This document shows positions 35,564 to 43,893 of a stretch of DNA of 64,000 nt, one piece after another (position 1 is the first letter of the stretch; every line of letters starts with the position of its first letter). The DNA is from JABAYQ01 sp049890095. Lineage in GTDB: Bacteria > Bacteroidota > Bacteroidia > Flavobacteriales > UBA7312. The position numbers were made by a program, and so were the translations under genes. The notes under the pieces are model-generated. The model did not search any database, was not told the origin of the DNA, and saw only the letters and a list, made by a program, of their open reading frames with translations. The stretch covers positions 62,001 to 126,000 of the forward strand of contig JBMHCD010000010.1 of assembly GCA_049890095.1 (NCBI GenBank), written 5' to 3'.

Positions 35564-37996
35564 TTACATTCTAACATCAGCATTAGCTTTCGTTTTAAAT
35601 GCTGAAATTAAATTATTAATAGCCTTTTCTATTTTATCGTCAGTTAAAGTTTTTTCGTTGTCTTCTAATATAAAACTTAGAGCATATGATTTTTTTCCTT
35701 TCTCTAATTTATCTCCTTTATAAACGTCAAAAAGTTGTACTTCTTTAAGTAGCTTTCTTTCTGTTTGTTTTGCTATTTCTTTTAGTGTCAAAAAGGATAC
35801 AGATTCATCTATTTGTAAAGATAAATCTCTTCTAACAGAGGGAAATTTATTTATGGCCTTAAATTTAGTTTTATTATTTATACAATTTGTTAAAATAATA
35901 TCCCAATCAAATTCTGCATAAAAAACATCAGTTTTTATTGAGAAATGTTTTGAAATAGTTGGATTAATCATTCCTATTTGTGCTACAACATTTTTTCCTA
36001 TCTCATAAGAATAACCATCAACTAAATAAGAAAGATTTGTTTTTTTAGCTTTAGAATGTTTGATATTTAGTCGATTCAAAATGTTTTCCGTATGACTTTT
36101 TATCCAGAAAAAGTCTTTTTTGACTGATTTGTAATTCCAATTTTCAAATTTAGTATTACCACATCCAAAAAGACTTAATTTTCGATTTTCTTTAAATTTA
36201 CTTCCTTCTATTTTTGAAAATATTTTTCCAAATTCATAAAGTTTTAAGTCGCTATTTTTACGGTTGATATTAAATTTAATGTTTTCTAACCCACCAAATA
36301 TCATACTCTGCCTCATAGCATTTAAATCTTGACTGAGAGGATTCAAAATAACGACTTGTTCTTTAGGATTAATTTCTTTAATTAAATCAATATAAGATGA
36401 CTTTGTAAGTGAGTTGTTCATTAATTCGTTAAACCCATTTGAGCTTAAAAAATCAGAAATAATATTTTGGATTTTTTCAGAGTCTGGCTTATCGATTGTG
36501 GATATTGATGATAAAATTTGTGAAGGAATTTGAATATTATTATAACCATAAATTCTTAATATTTCTTCTATTACATCTTCTTGCCTTGTAACATCTGTTC
36601 TGTATGTAGGAATTAATAAAGTTAATTGGTCTTCTTTATGACTTTTAATTTCAAAATCTAAATCATTAAGAATTTTACAAATGATATCTAACTCTAGTTT
36701 TTGTCCAATTAGATTATTAACTTTTTCAATACTCAAAATAACTTCAACGGAATTGACTTTATTTGGATATAGGTCTAATAAGTCCGAACATATCTTTGCA
36801 TTACATATTTGTTGCAATAAATTTACAGCTCTTTTAAGTGGGTATATAATATTGTTTGGGTCGACTCCTCTTTCAAATCTAAAGGATGCATCTGTGTTTA
36901 GATTATGTCTTTTTGAAGTTTTTCTCACAGAAATTGGATTAAAATAGGCACTTTCAAGAAAAATAGAGCTAGTTTTTTCACTTACTCCAGATTCTAATCC
37001 GCCAAAAACACCAGCTAAACACATAGGTTTTGAATCTCCATCACAAATCATAATGTCTTCTTGAGAAAGCGATCGTTCTATCTCGTCTAAAGTTGTAAAG
37101 CTTGTTATGTTTTTTAATTTTTTGACAATTATTTTATTAGATTTTATTTTACCTAAGTCGAATGCGTGAAGGGGGTGTCCGGTTTCGTGTAAAACAAAAT
37201 TGGTTATATCGACCACATTATTTATAGGACTTAAGCCAATAGATTCCAGTTTTGTTTTTAACCACTTTGGAGATTCTTCAATTGTTATATTCTCTAGACA
37301 AATTCCTGCATATCTTGGGCATTCTTCAAAATCATCAACTTGAATGTCAAACTTTTTTAAATTTTTTGGATAGATTAAAGATTCGATTTTTGGAATATCT
37401 ATGTCAATATTTTCACCAAATCTATTTAATGCTGCTTTTAAATCCCTAGCAACGCCAATATGAGACATAGCGTCTGATCTATTTGGTGTTAAGCCTATTT
37501 CATAGATATAATCGCTTTCTACATTAAAGTAATGGCTCGCTTTCTGTCCAACTTTTGCATCTTGATTGAGCACCATTATGCCTTCATGATTGGTTCCGAG
37601 TCCAATTTCGTCTTCTGCACAAATCATTCCTTCAGACACTTCTCCTCTAATTTTTCCTTTTTTAATTTTAAAAGATTCATTACCTGAATAAAGCGTTGAA
37701 CCTATAGTTGCAACAGGTACTTTTTGACCGATTTCAACATTTGGTGCTCCACATACAATTTGTAGTAATTTTTCTTCACCAATATTAACTTTTGTAATAC
37801 TTAGTCTATCCGCATTAGGGTGACTATATTTTTCTACTACTTCACCAATTATAATTCCTTTTAATCCGCCTTTAATATTTTCAAAATGTCTAATGCCTTC
37901 GACTTCAAGACCAGTATCTGTTAGTAATCTAGCAATTTCTTCGGGATCAATATTTACTTTAATGTATTCTTTGAGCCAATTGAATGATATTTTCAT
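35564..37996 (-). CDS. pheT: Phenylalanine-tRNA ligase beta subunit
   Basis: Beta chain of the heterotetrameric PheRS that charges tRNA-Phe. Domains in order are an N-terminal segment, a tRNA-binding OB domain from about 43 (GIIIGEVVEKYSHPNADRL, VCGAPNV), a B3/B4 editing region (FVLHETGHPLHAFDLGKI, RFERGVDP), a B5 domain, the core (TRQEDVIEEILRIYGYNNI) and a C-terminal FDX-ACB domain (INKFPSVRRDLSLQID). The 810-residue length is normal. pheS is not in the window, so the two subunits are unlinked here. A candidate -7 element lies 21 bases before the start. Confidence 0.97.
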   Translation of the reverse strand: MKISFNWLKEYIKVNIDPEEIARLLTDTGLEVEGIRHFENIKGGLKGIIIGEVVEKYSHPNADRLSITKVNIGEEKLLQIVCGAPNVEIGQKVPVATIGSTLYSGNESFKIKKGKIRGEVSEGMICAEDEIGLGTNHEGIMVLNQDAKVGQKASHYFNVESDYIYEIGLTPNRSDAMSHIGVARDLKAALNRFGENIDIDIPKIESLIYPKNLKKFDIQVDDFEECPRYAGICLENITIEESPKWLKTKLESIGLSPINNVVDITNFVLHETGHPLHAFDLGKIKSNKIIVKKLKNITSFTTLDEIERSLSQEDIMICDGDSKPMCLAGVFGGLESGVSEKTSSIFLESAYFNPISVRKTSKRHNLNTDASFRFERGVDPNNIIYPLKRAVNLLQQICNAKICSDLLDLYPNKVNSVEVILSIEKVNNLIGQKLELDIICKILNDLDFEIKSHKEDQLTLLIPTYRTDVTRQEDVIEEILRIYGYNNIQIPSQILSSISTIDKPDSEKIQNIISDFLSSNGFNELMNNSLTKSSYIDLIKEINPKEQVVILNPLSQDLNAMRQSMIFGGLENIKFNINRKNSDLKLYEFGKIFSKIEGSKFKENRKLSLFGCGNTKFENWNYKSVKKDFFWIKSHTENILNRLNIKHSKAKKTNLSYLVDGYSYEIGKNVVAQIGMINPTISKHFSIKTDVFYAEFDWDIILTNCINNKTKFKAINKFPSVRRDLSLQIDESVSFLTLKEIAKQTERKLLKEVQLFDVYKGDKLEKGKKSYALSFILEDNEKTLTDDKIEKAINNLISAFKTKANADVRM

Positions 37997-38017
37997 ATTT
38001 TGATTTAACTATTGTCG

Positions 38018-38025
38018 CAAAAATA
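38018..38025 (-). promoter_or_regulatory. Candidate -7 element of pheT
   Basis: TATTTTTG on the minus strand, 21 bases before the pheT ATG and after the recG stop, matches TAnnTTTG. A TTG about 27 bases further upstream is slightly too far for a standard -33 element. Confidence 0.35.
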
Positions 38026-38056
38026 ATAAAAAGAATGGCTTTGCAGTATGATCAAT

Positions 38057-40150
38057 CTAGGAGATTCTACTCCACTCCATTTGTTGATTACTCTTTCGTT
38101 TATATTCCTGAAGAATGGATCTATTTTTACTTTGTTCAAGATTAGGGTCTTCATTTAAAACTTCTATAGCTAGTTTTCTAGCGTATTGTAGAATTGAATT
38201 ATCTTTTATAATGTCAGCAATCTTTAAATCAATTACACCACTTTGTTGTGTGCCCATCATATCTCCAGGACCTCTAAGGTTTAGATCTACTTCTGCAATT
38301 TCAAATCCATCATTAGTACGAACCATTGTTTTAAGCCTTTGTTGACCTTCTTTACTTATTTTTTCTCCACTCATTAAAATACAGAATGATTGTTCAGCTC
38401 CTCTTCCAACTCTGCCTCTTAGCTGATGAAGTTGTGATAAACCAAACCTTTCCGCACTTTCAATAATCATTATTGAAGCATTAGGAACATTAACGCCAAC
38501 TTCAATTACAGTAGTGGCTACCATAATTTGCGTTTGTTTTTTGAGAAATCTTTGCATTTCTAAATCCTTATCCTCAGACTTCATTTTACCATGTACAATA
38601 CTTATTTGATATTCTGGAAATGAATTACAAATATTTTCATATCCCTCCATTAAATTTCGATAATCAAGTTTTTCACTTTCATTAATCAAAGGATAGACAA
38701 TATAAACTTGTCTACCTTTTTTAATTTCTTTTTTAATAAATCCATTTGTAGCTAATCTTCCACTTTCAGCTTTCCAAATAGTTTTTATTGGTTTTCTTCC
38801 TGGTGGTAGTTCATCAATAATGGAGATGTCCAAATCACCATATAAAGTCATTGCTAATGTTCTAGGAATAGGAGTTGCAGTCATTACTAAAATATGTGGA
38901 GGTTTCACATTTTTTTTCCACATTTTTGCTCTTTGTGCAACACCAAATCGATGTTGTTCGTCAATTACAACAAATCCTAAGTTTTTATATTGTACTTTAT
39001 CTTCAATAAGTGCGTGGGTACCAATTAAAATATTGATAGTTCCATTCTCTAGTTTTTCGTGAATATTTTTTCTGTCTTTTGCTTTTACTGAACCTGTAAG
39101 AATTTCAATATTGATTTCCATGTCTTTTAACATTTCTTTAATTGTTTCGAAATGTTGATTAGCAAGTATTTCTGTAGGTGCCATAAGGCAAGTTTGAAAT
39201 CCATTATCGATAGCAATTAACATACTCATGAGTGCAACAAGAGTTTTACCACTTCCAACATCACCTTGTAAAAGTCGATTCATTTGATGGCTTGCTCCAC
39301 AGTCCTTACGAATTTCTTTAAGGACTCTTTTTTGTGCATTCGTTAACTCGAAAGGTAGATGTTTTTTATAAAAAGTATTGAATACAGAATCAATTTTAGT
39401 TAGTTCAAACCCTTTAAGTTTTCTTTTTCGAACTAATTTTAACTTTAATAATTGAATTTGAATAAAAAATAACTCTTCAAATTTTAATCGATATTGAGCT
39501 CGATTTAATAATTGACTATTTAAAGGGAAGTGAATATTTTTAAGTGCTTCTTTTTTAGAAATAAGATTTAATTTATCAATAAGGTAGTTGGGTAAATTTT
39601 CTTCTATTTCATTAATTACCTTTGGTAAAAGTTCTTGAGTAAGTTTTATAAAAGATTTATTGTTTAGGCCATTATTATTTAGTTTTTCTGAAGAATGATA
39701 GTAGGGTTGAAGTCGTTTTATTAAATCTTTATTGAAAGTTTTTGTTTGTTCAATATCTGGATGAACGATATTTATTTTACCATTAAAAAGATTAGGTTTT
39801 CCAAAGATTATATATTCTGTATCCAAATGAATATTTTGTTTGATCCATTTTGCTCCTTTAAACCAAACTAGTTCTATGATACCAGTATTATCTCTAAATT
39901 TGGCTACCAATCTTTTAGAGTGTTTGGCACCAATTTCTTCTAAGCTAGTAAAATGTCCAACTATTTGTATGTATGGCAGGTCGCTTGAAATTTCAGAAAC
40001 GGAATAAAATTTCGACCGATCGATATATCTGTAAGGGTAAAAGTAAAGTAAATCCTGAAAATTAAAAATTTTAAGTTCTTTTTTTAAAACTTCAGATTTT
40101 TTTGGACCAACACCTTTTAAATATTCAATTGAGGTAGATAAAATATACAC
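38057..40150 (-). CDS. recG: ATP-dependent DNA helicase RecG
   Basis: Branch-migrating helicase that remodels stalled replication forks. The N-terminal wedge/OB part has YLKGVGPKKSEVL and YFYPYRYIDRS. Helicase motifs follow: Walker A GDVGSGKT at 296-303, DEQH at 397-400, TATPIPRTLAMTLYGDLD, and the C-terminal QLRGRVGRGAEQSFCIL plus the RecG TRG-region-like LNLRGPGDMMGTQQSG. The 697-residue length is normal. The start is a GTG at 40150; the only nearby ATG (40154) is out of frame and quickly terminates. It sits just beyond the pdhC terminator. Confidence 0.97.
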   Translation of the reverse strand: MYILSTSIEYLKGVGPKKSEVLKKELKIFNFQDLLYFYPYRYIDRSKFYSVSEISSDLPYIQIVGHFTSLEEIGAKHSKRLVAKFRDNTGIIELVWFKGAKWIKQNIHLDTEYIIFGKPNLFNGKINIVHPDIEQTKTFNKDLIKRLQPYYHSSEKLNNNGLNNKSFIKLTQELLPKVINEIEENLPNYLIDKLNLISKKEALKNIHFPLNSQLLNRAQYRLKFEELFFIQIQLLKLKLVRKRKLKGFELTKIDSVFNTFYKKHLPFELTNAQKRVLKEIRKDCGASHQMNRLLQGDVGSGKTLVALMSMLIAIDNGFQTCLMAPTEILANQHFETIKEMLKDMEINIEILTGSVKAKDRKNIHEKLENGTINILIGTHALIEDKVQYKNLGFVVIDEQHRFGVAQRAKMWKKNVKPPHILVMTATPIPRTLAMTLYGDLDISIIDELPPGRKPIKTIWKAESGRLATNGFIKKEIKKGRQVYIVYPLINESEKLDYRNLMEGYENICNSFPEYQISIVHGKMKSEDKDLEMQRFLKKQTQIMVATTVIEVGVNVPNASIMIIESAERFGLSQLHQLRGRVGRGAEQSFCILMSGEKISKEGQQRLKTMVRTNDGFEIAEVDLNLRGPGDMMGTQQSGVIDLKIADIIKDNSILQYARKLAIEVLNEDPNLEQSKNRSILQEYKRKSNQQMEWSRIS

Positions 40151-40163
40151 GCATTAAAAATAA

Positions 40164-40197
40164 AAAAAAAGCTACTTTAAAAGAAGTAGCTTTTTTT
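40164..40197. terminator. Intrinsic terminator after pdhC
   Basis: A 14-bp stem (40164-40177 with 40184-40197) with A-run and T-run flanks, located between the pdhC stop (40220) and the recG start (40150), both on the minus strand. It would end the pdhA-pdhC transcript. It leaves little room for a recG promoter, so some read-through may feed recG. Confidence 0.85.
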
Positions 40198-40219
40198 AAA
40201 AATTAAATATTTTATTTAT

Positions 40220-41488
40220 TTAAATATTATTTGCTCCCATAAACAAAATAGGGTTTTCCAAGTAATTTTTCAGAGTGCCTAAAAATTTAGATCCAACTAC
40301 TCCATCAACTACTCTATGATCGCAAGAAAGTGTCAGTTTCATAGTATTGCCAACAACAATTTGACCATTTTTAACAACTGGCTTCTCAATAATGCCACCA
40401 ACTGCTAATATACAGGCATCAGGAGGATTGATAATTGCGGTAAACTCTTCAATGTCAAACATTCCTAAATTAGAAATTGTGAAGGTATTTCCTTGCCAAT
40501 CTTCAGGTTGAAGCTTCTTAGCTTTTGCTTTAGCTCCGAAGTCCTTAACTTCTGCAGAAATTTGAGATAGTCTTTTGTTGTCTGCAAATCTTACAACAGG
40601 AACTAGTAAACCATCTTCAACAGCCATTGCTACACCAATGTGTATATGCTCATTGAAACGAATACGATCACCTAACCAGCTAGAGTTTATTTGTGGATGT
40701 TCTCTCAAAGCTACAGAAACAGCTTTGACAATCAGATCATTGAATGATATTTTTACTGGAGATACTAAGTTAATAGATTTTCTACTTTCGATAATTTGAT
40801 CCATAACTACTTCAGTAGTTAAATAGAAATGTGGAGCTGAAAATTTACTTTCCCCTAATCTTTGAGCAATAACTTTTCTCATTTGAGAAACTTCAACTTC
40901 AGAAAATCGTTCTATCGATTGAACAGAGTTACCACCATTATAATTGTCAATATCTCTTTTAATAATTCTACCGTTTTCGCCTGTTCCTTTAATTAAAGAA
41001 AGATTGATATTTCTTTCTTGAGCTAGTTTTTTGGCAAGTGGAGATGCAGTAGCTTTACTTTCTGTATTAAAATTAGTTGTTTGATTAACTACTGTTGTTT
41101 GTATAATTGATGGCGAAGATGTAACCGTTGATTCTATTTTTGGATCTTTCTTTGGTTCTGTTTTGATTTCGGCTTTAGTTTGTACTTTTTCAACTTTTGG
41201 CTCTTCTTCGGTTTTAACGTCTTCCGCTAATAATGTAGAAATATCTTCACCCTTTTCGCCTAAAATTGCAAGTATACTATCAACCGGAGCTTTTGCACCT
41301 TCTTGAACTCCAATGTGTAATAAAACACCTTCCTGAAAGCTTTCAAACTCCATTGTTGCTTTGTCTGTTTCAATTTCTGCTAATAAATCACCTTCAGAAA
41401 TGGAATCACCTACATTTTTGTGCCATTTAGCGACAACACCTTCTGTCATGGTATCGCTCAGTCTTGGCATATTTACTATTTCAGCCAT
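40220..41488 (-). CDS. pdhC: Pyruvate dehydrogenase E2, dihydrolipoyl acetyltransferase
   Basis: Core of the pyruvate dehydrogenase complex, passing acetyl from lipoate to CoA. One N-terminal lipoyl domain has Lys43 in ETDKATMEFES. An Ala/Pro/Lys/Glu-rich linker leads to a peripheral-subunit-binding domain (ASPLAKKLAQERNINL, GTGENGRIIKRDI). The catalytic domain ends with LSCDHRVVDG (His391) and the usual C-terminal helix. It is 422 residues with a single lipoyl domain. It starts six bases after pdhA; pdhB and the E3 gene are not in the window. Confidence 0.95.
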   Translation of the reverse strand: MAEIVNMPRLSDTMTEGVVAKWHKNVGDSISEGDLLAEIETDKATMEFESFQEGVLLHIGVQEGAKAPVDSILAILGEKGEDISTLLAEDVKTEEEPKVEKVQTKAEIKTEPKKDPKIESTVTSSPSIIQTTVVNQTTNFNTESKATASPLAKKLAQERNINLSLIKGTGENGRIIKRDIDNYNGGNSVQSIERFSEVEVSQMRKVIAQRLGESKFSAPHFYLTTEVVMDQIIESRKSINLVSPVKISFNDLIVKAVSVALREHPQINSSWLGDRIRFNEHIHIGVAMAVEDGLLVPVVRFADNKRLSQISAEVKDFGAKAKAKKLQPEDWQGNTFTISNLGMFDIEEFTAIINPPDACILAVGGIIEKPVVKNGQIVVGNTMKLTLSCDHRVVDGVVGSKFLGTLKNYLENPILFMGANNI

Positions 41489-41494
41489 AATAAT

Positions 41495-42490
41495 TTAATC
41501 TTTTATGAATGGATAATCACTTTGTTCGTAAACACTTTCGTATAAATCTTCTTCAGTTGGAAATGGTGAGTTTTCGGCAAATTCAACAGCTTCTGCAATG
41601 ATATTTTTTACATCCTCCTGAATTTTTGAAATCTCCTTTTCTGTTGCAAAATTGTTTTTCATTATTACATCCAAAGTAGTATTTATAGGATCGATTTTTT
41701 GATATTCCTTTACTTCATCTTTTGTTCTGTAATGTTGTGCATCAGACATAGAATGACCTTTGTATCTGTATGTTTTAGCTTCAATAAATGTTGGTCCATC
41801 TCCTTTTCTAGCTCTATCAACAGCTTTTTTTACTGCATCTCTCATGGCAAAAATGTCCATTCCGTCCGCTGGTCCACAAGGCATTTCATATCCTAATCCG
41901 AGTTTCCATATTTCAGAATGATTTGCAGTTCTTTCAACGGAAGTACCCATTGCATAGCCGTTATTTTCGACAATAAATACAACTGGTAATTTCCATAACA
42001 TCGCCAAGTTAAAGGTTTCGTGTAGTGAACCTTGACGAACAGCACCATCACCCATAAAACATAGTGTTACAGCGTCAGATCCGTTATACTTATCAGCAAA
42101 TGCTAAACCAGCCCCTAGGGGAATTTGTCCTCCAACAATACCATGACCTCCATAAAAATTATGTTCCTTACTAAACATATGCATAGAGCCACCATTACCT
42201 TTAGAACATCCCGTTACTTTACCCATTAGTTCTGCCATTACATGTTTGGGTTCAACACCCATAGCAATTGGTTGAACGTGATTTCGGTATGCAGTAATCA
42301 TTTTGTCTTTACTAGGATCAATAGCTTCCATGCATCCCGCAAGAATAGCTTCTTGTCCGTTGTATAGATGAAGAAAACCTCTAATTTTTTGTTGAATATA
42401 TAAAGCTGAAGCTTTATCTTCTAATTTTCTCCACAACAACATATCCTTATACCATTTAAGATATTTTTCTTTAGATTCTAATTTAGCCAT
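41495..42490 (-). CDS. pdhA: Pyruvate dehydrogenase E1 component, alpha subunit
   Basis: Thiamine-diphosphate-binding half of the E1 heterotetramer that decarboxylates pyruvate. The TPP motif region is GDGAVRQGSLHETFNLAMLWKLPVVFIVENN. Upstream are GFLHLYNGQEAILAG, AYRNHVQPIAMG and GGSMHMF, and downstream the phosphorylation-loop-equivalent TYRYKGHSMSDAQHYRTKDE. It is 331 residues, with an ATG start following a candidate TAAATTTG promoter element. It is co-transcribed with pdhC. Confidence 0.96.
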   Translation of the reverse strand: MAKLESKEKYLKWYKDMLLWRKLEDKASALYIQQKIRGFLHLYNGQEAILAGCMEAIDPSKDKMITAYRNHVQPIAMGVEPKHVMAELMGKVTGCSKGNGGSMHMFSKEHNFYGGHGIVGGQIPLGAGLAFADKYNGSDAVTLCFMGDGAVRQGSLHETFNLAMLWKLPVVFIVENNGYAMGTSVERTANHSEIWKLGLGYEMPCGPADGMDIFAMRDAVKKAVDRARKGDGPTFIEAKTYRYKGHSMSDAQHYRTKDEVKEYQKIDPINTTLDVIMKNNFATEKEISKIQEDVKNIIAEAVEFAENSPFPTEEDLYESVYEQSDYPFIKD

Positions 42491-42521
42491 TTACGTATGT
42501 GTCAGTATTTTAAGGTTTTTG

Positions 42522-42529
42522 CAAATTTA
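42522..42529 (-). promoter_or_regulatory. Candidate -7 element of pdhA-pdhC
   Basis: TAAATTTG on the minus strand, 31 bases before the pdhA ATG in the 143-base divergent gap shared with the 42634 gene. It fits TAnnTTTG; no -33 TTG is seen at standard spacing. Confidence 0.38.
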
Positions 42530-42633
42530 TATAAAAAGACAAATATTAACTAATTAATTCTATTCTAAAAAAACGATAATATTTTGAAATAAATCAAAAT
42601 AAGATAACAAGCATTTATTAGTATATTTACCCC

Positions 42634-43272
42634 ATGATTTATAGGTTAAATTTGTTGTTTGTACTCATGTTTTTAACTTTCATGAGTTATTCACAATCTT
42701 ACAAGCAAAACAAAAATGTTATTTCAACTAATCTAATAAGTCCTTTTTTGTCTCCTTCTAGCTACAGCTTAGAGTATGAGAGAACTCTAGATAAAGGCTA
42801 CAGTCCAAATGTTTCTCAGCTGAGTTATAAAATTGGAGGGTATTATATTTCTGATAAAGAAAAGCAAATTCTTGACGAATTTTATGATCAGTTTATTTAT
42901 GATAAAGAAGCTATTATTTTTTCTGGTTATTCAACAACAATAGAATTAAGATATTATTTTGAATGGGATGCTCCAAGTGGATATTATTTTAGTCTTTTTG
43001 GAGCTTACGCAGGTTTTAATGAAAATTACACGGATAGAAAGCCTAATTCTTTTACTGGTTATGAAAAATCAATTACTAAAATAGGTAGAGGTGTTGCTTT
43101 AGGCTTTAAATACAATCTTTCAAGTATTTTAATAGCCGACGCTCTTGTTGGTTATAAAGTAGAAAATGTTTCTGAAAACCAAGTTTATAAATTAGATAAT
43201 CGAGAAATTGAAATCGAGCCATACAAAAAAGATGGATTGCGTTTCGAATTGAGTATAGGATTTCTTTTCTAA
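42634..43272 (+). CDS. Putative small outer-membrane barrel protein
   Basis: 212 residues with a signal peptide (LLFVLMFLTFMSYSQ) and strand-like segments (PSSYSLEYERTL, STTIELRYYFEW, YYFSLFGAYAGF, GVALGFKYNL). It ends in LRFELSIGFLF, a terminal-Phe barrel strand. Some features resemble DUF3575-type proteins, but I would not assign a family. It is transcribed divergently from pdhA. Its 3' end overlaps the opposite-strand 43269-43847 gene, which also looks like a small barrel, by four bases. Confidence 0.65.
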   Translation: MIYRLNLLFVLMFLTFMSYSQSYKQNKNVISTNLISPFLSPSSYSLEYERTLDKGYSPNVSQLSYKIGGYYISDKEKQILDEFYDQFIYDKEAIIFSGYSTTIELRYYFEWDAPSGYYFSLFGAYAGFNENYTDRKPNSFTGYEKSITKIGRGVALGFKYNLSSILIADALVGYKVENVSENQVYKLDNREIEIEPYKKDGLRFELSIGFLF

Positions 43273-43847
43273 ATAGTAAAACCAAAAGAAAGTTTAAAAT
43301 AAAGTATTTCTAGCAATTTATTATTTTCAAATATTTCACCAATATAATTACTGTTAGTTTCAAGTACTTTAATTCTTGGCCCTACCTTTGCCTCAAATTT
43401 AAATCCATTTATCTCATGAAATCTGTAACCTATTGATGGAATTATATACATTAAGGTTGTGTTTTCTGTAAGCGTTAATATTAAATCCTCTTTATCGTAA
43501 TGTGTGTATCCTTTGCTAAATACAAATTGTGGCGTAACTGCCAAACCAACTTGTAAATAATTGAAATGTTTTTTTCTTAAGAAAAGAACCTCAACAGGTA
43601 CTCCAATATTTGGTGGGACAATATAATTTGCTCTTTTATAAATTGTAGATAATCCTATAGAATAACTGATGCAATTGTTATTTATATTGACATTAAGATT
43701 ATCATACTTTATGCCCAAATGATAAGCAAGAAAATTAGATTCAAATGAGATAGTTTTGTAGTTAGTCTTTGGATTTTTTGGCAATTTAGCCAAAGCACAA
43801 GATAAAACCACAAAACACAGAAGTTTTGTGAGTATAAGTTTTTTCAA
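43269..43847 (-). CDS. Putative small outer-membrane protein
   Basis: 192 residues with a signal-like N-terminus (KLILTKLLCFVVLSCALA) and beta-rich sequence ending in LYFKLSFGFTI. The start is a TTG at 43847; no ATG is near the signal peptide. The family is not recognised. Tail-to-tail with the 42634 gene, the pair could be distant relatives, each being a secreted barrel of about 200 residues, but I see no clear alignment. Confidence 0.6.
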   Translation of the reverse strand: MKKLILTKLLCFVVLSCALAKLPKNPKTNYKTISFESNFLAYHLGIKYDNLNVNINNNCISYSIGLSTIYKRANYIVPPNIGVPVEVLFLRKKHFNYLQVGLAVTPQFVFSKGYTHYDKEDLILTLTENTTLMYIIPSIGYRFHEINGFKFEAKVGPRIKVLETNSNYIGEIFENNKLLEILYFKLSFGFTI

Positions 43848-43893
43848 AAGGCTTAAATTTTAGATATTCAATATAAAGATTTTTTTTTAAAAA

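Noticed and set aside
38115..38345. Plus-strand frame opposite recG
   Set aside because: Lies wholly within the conserved recG C-terminal region and has no recognisable features; coding shadow.
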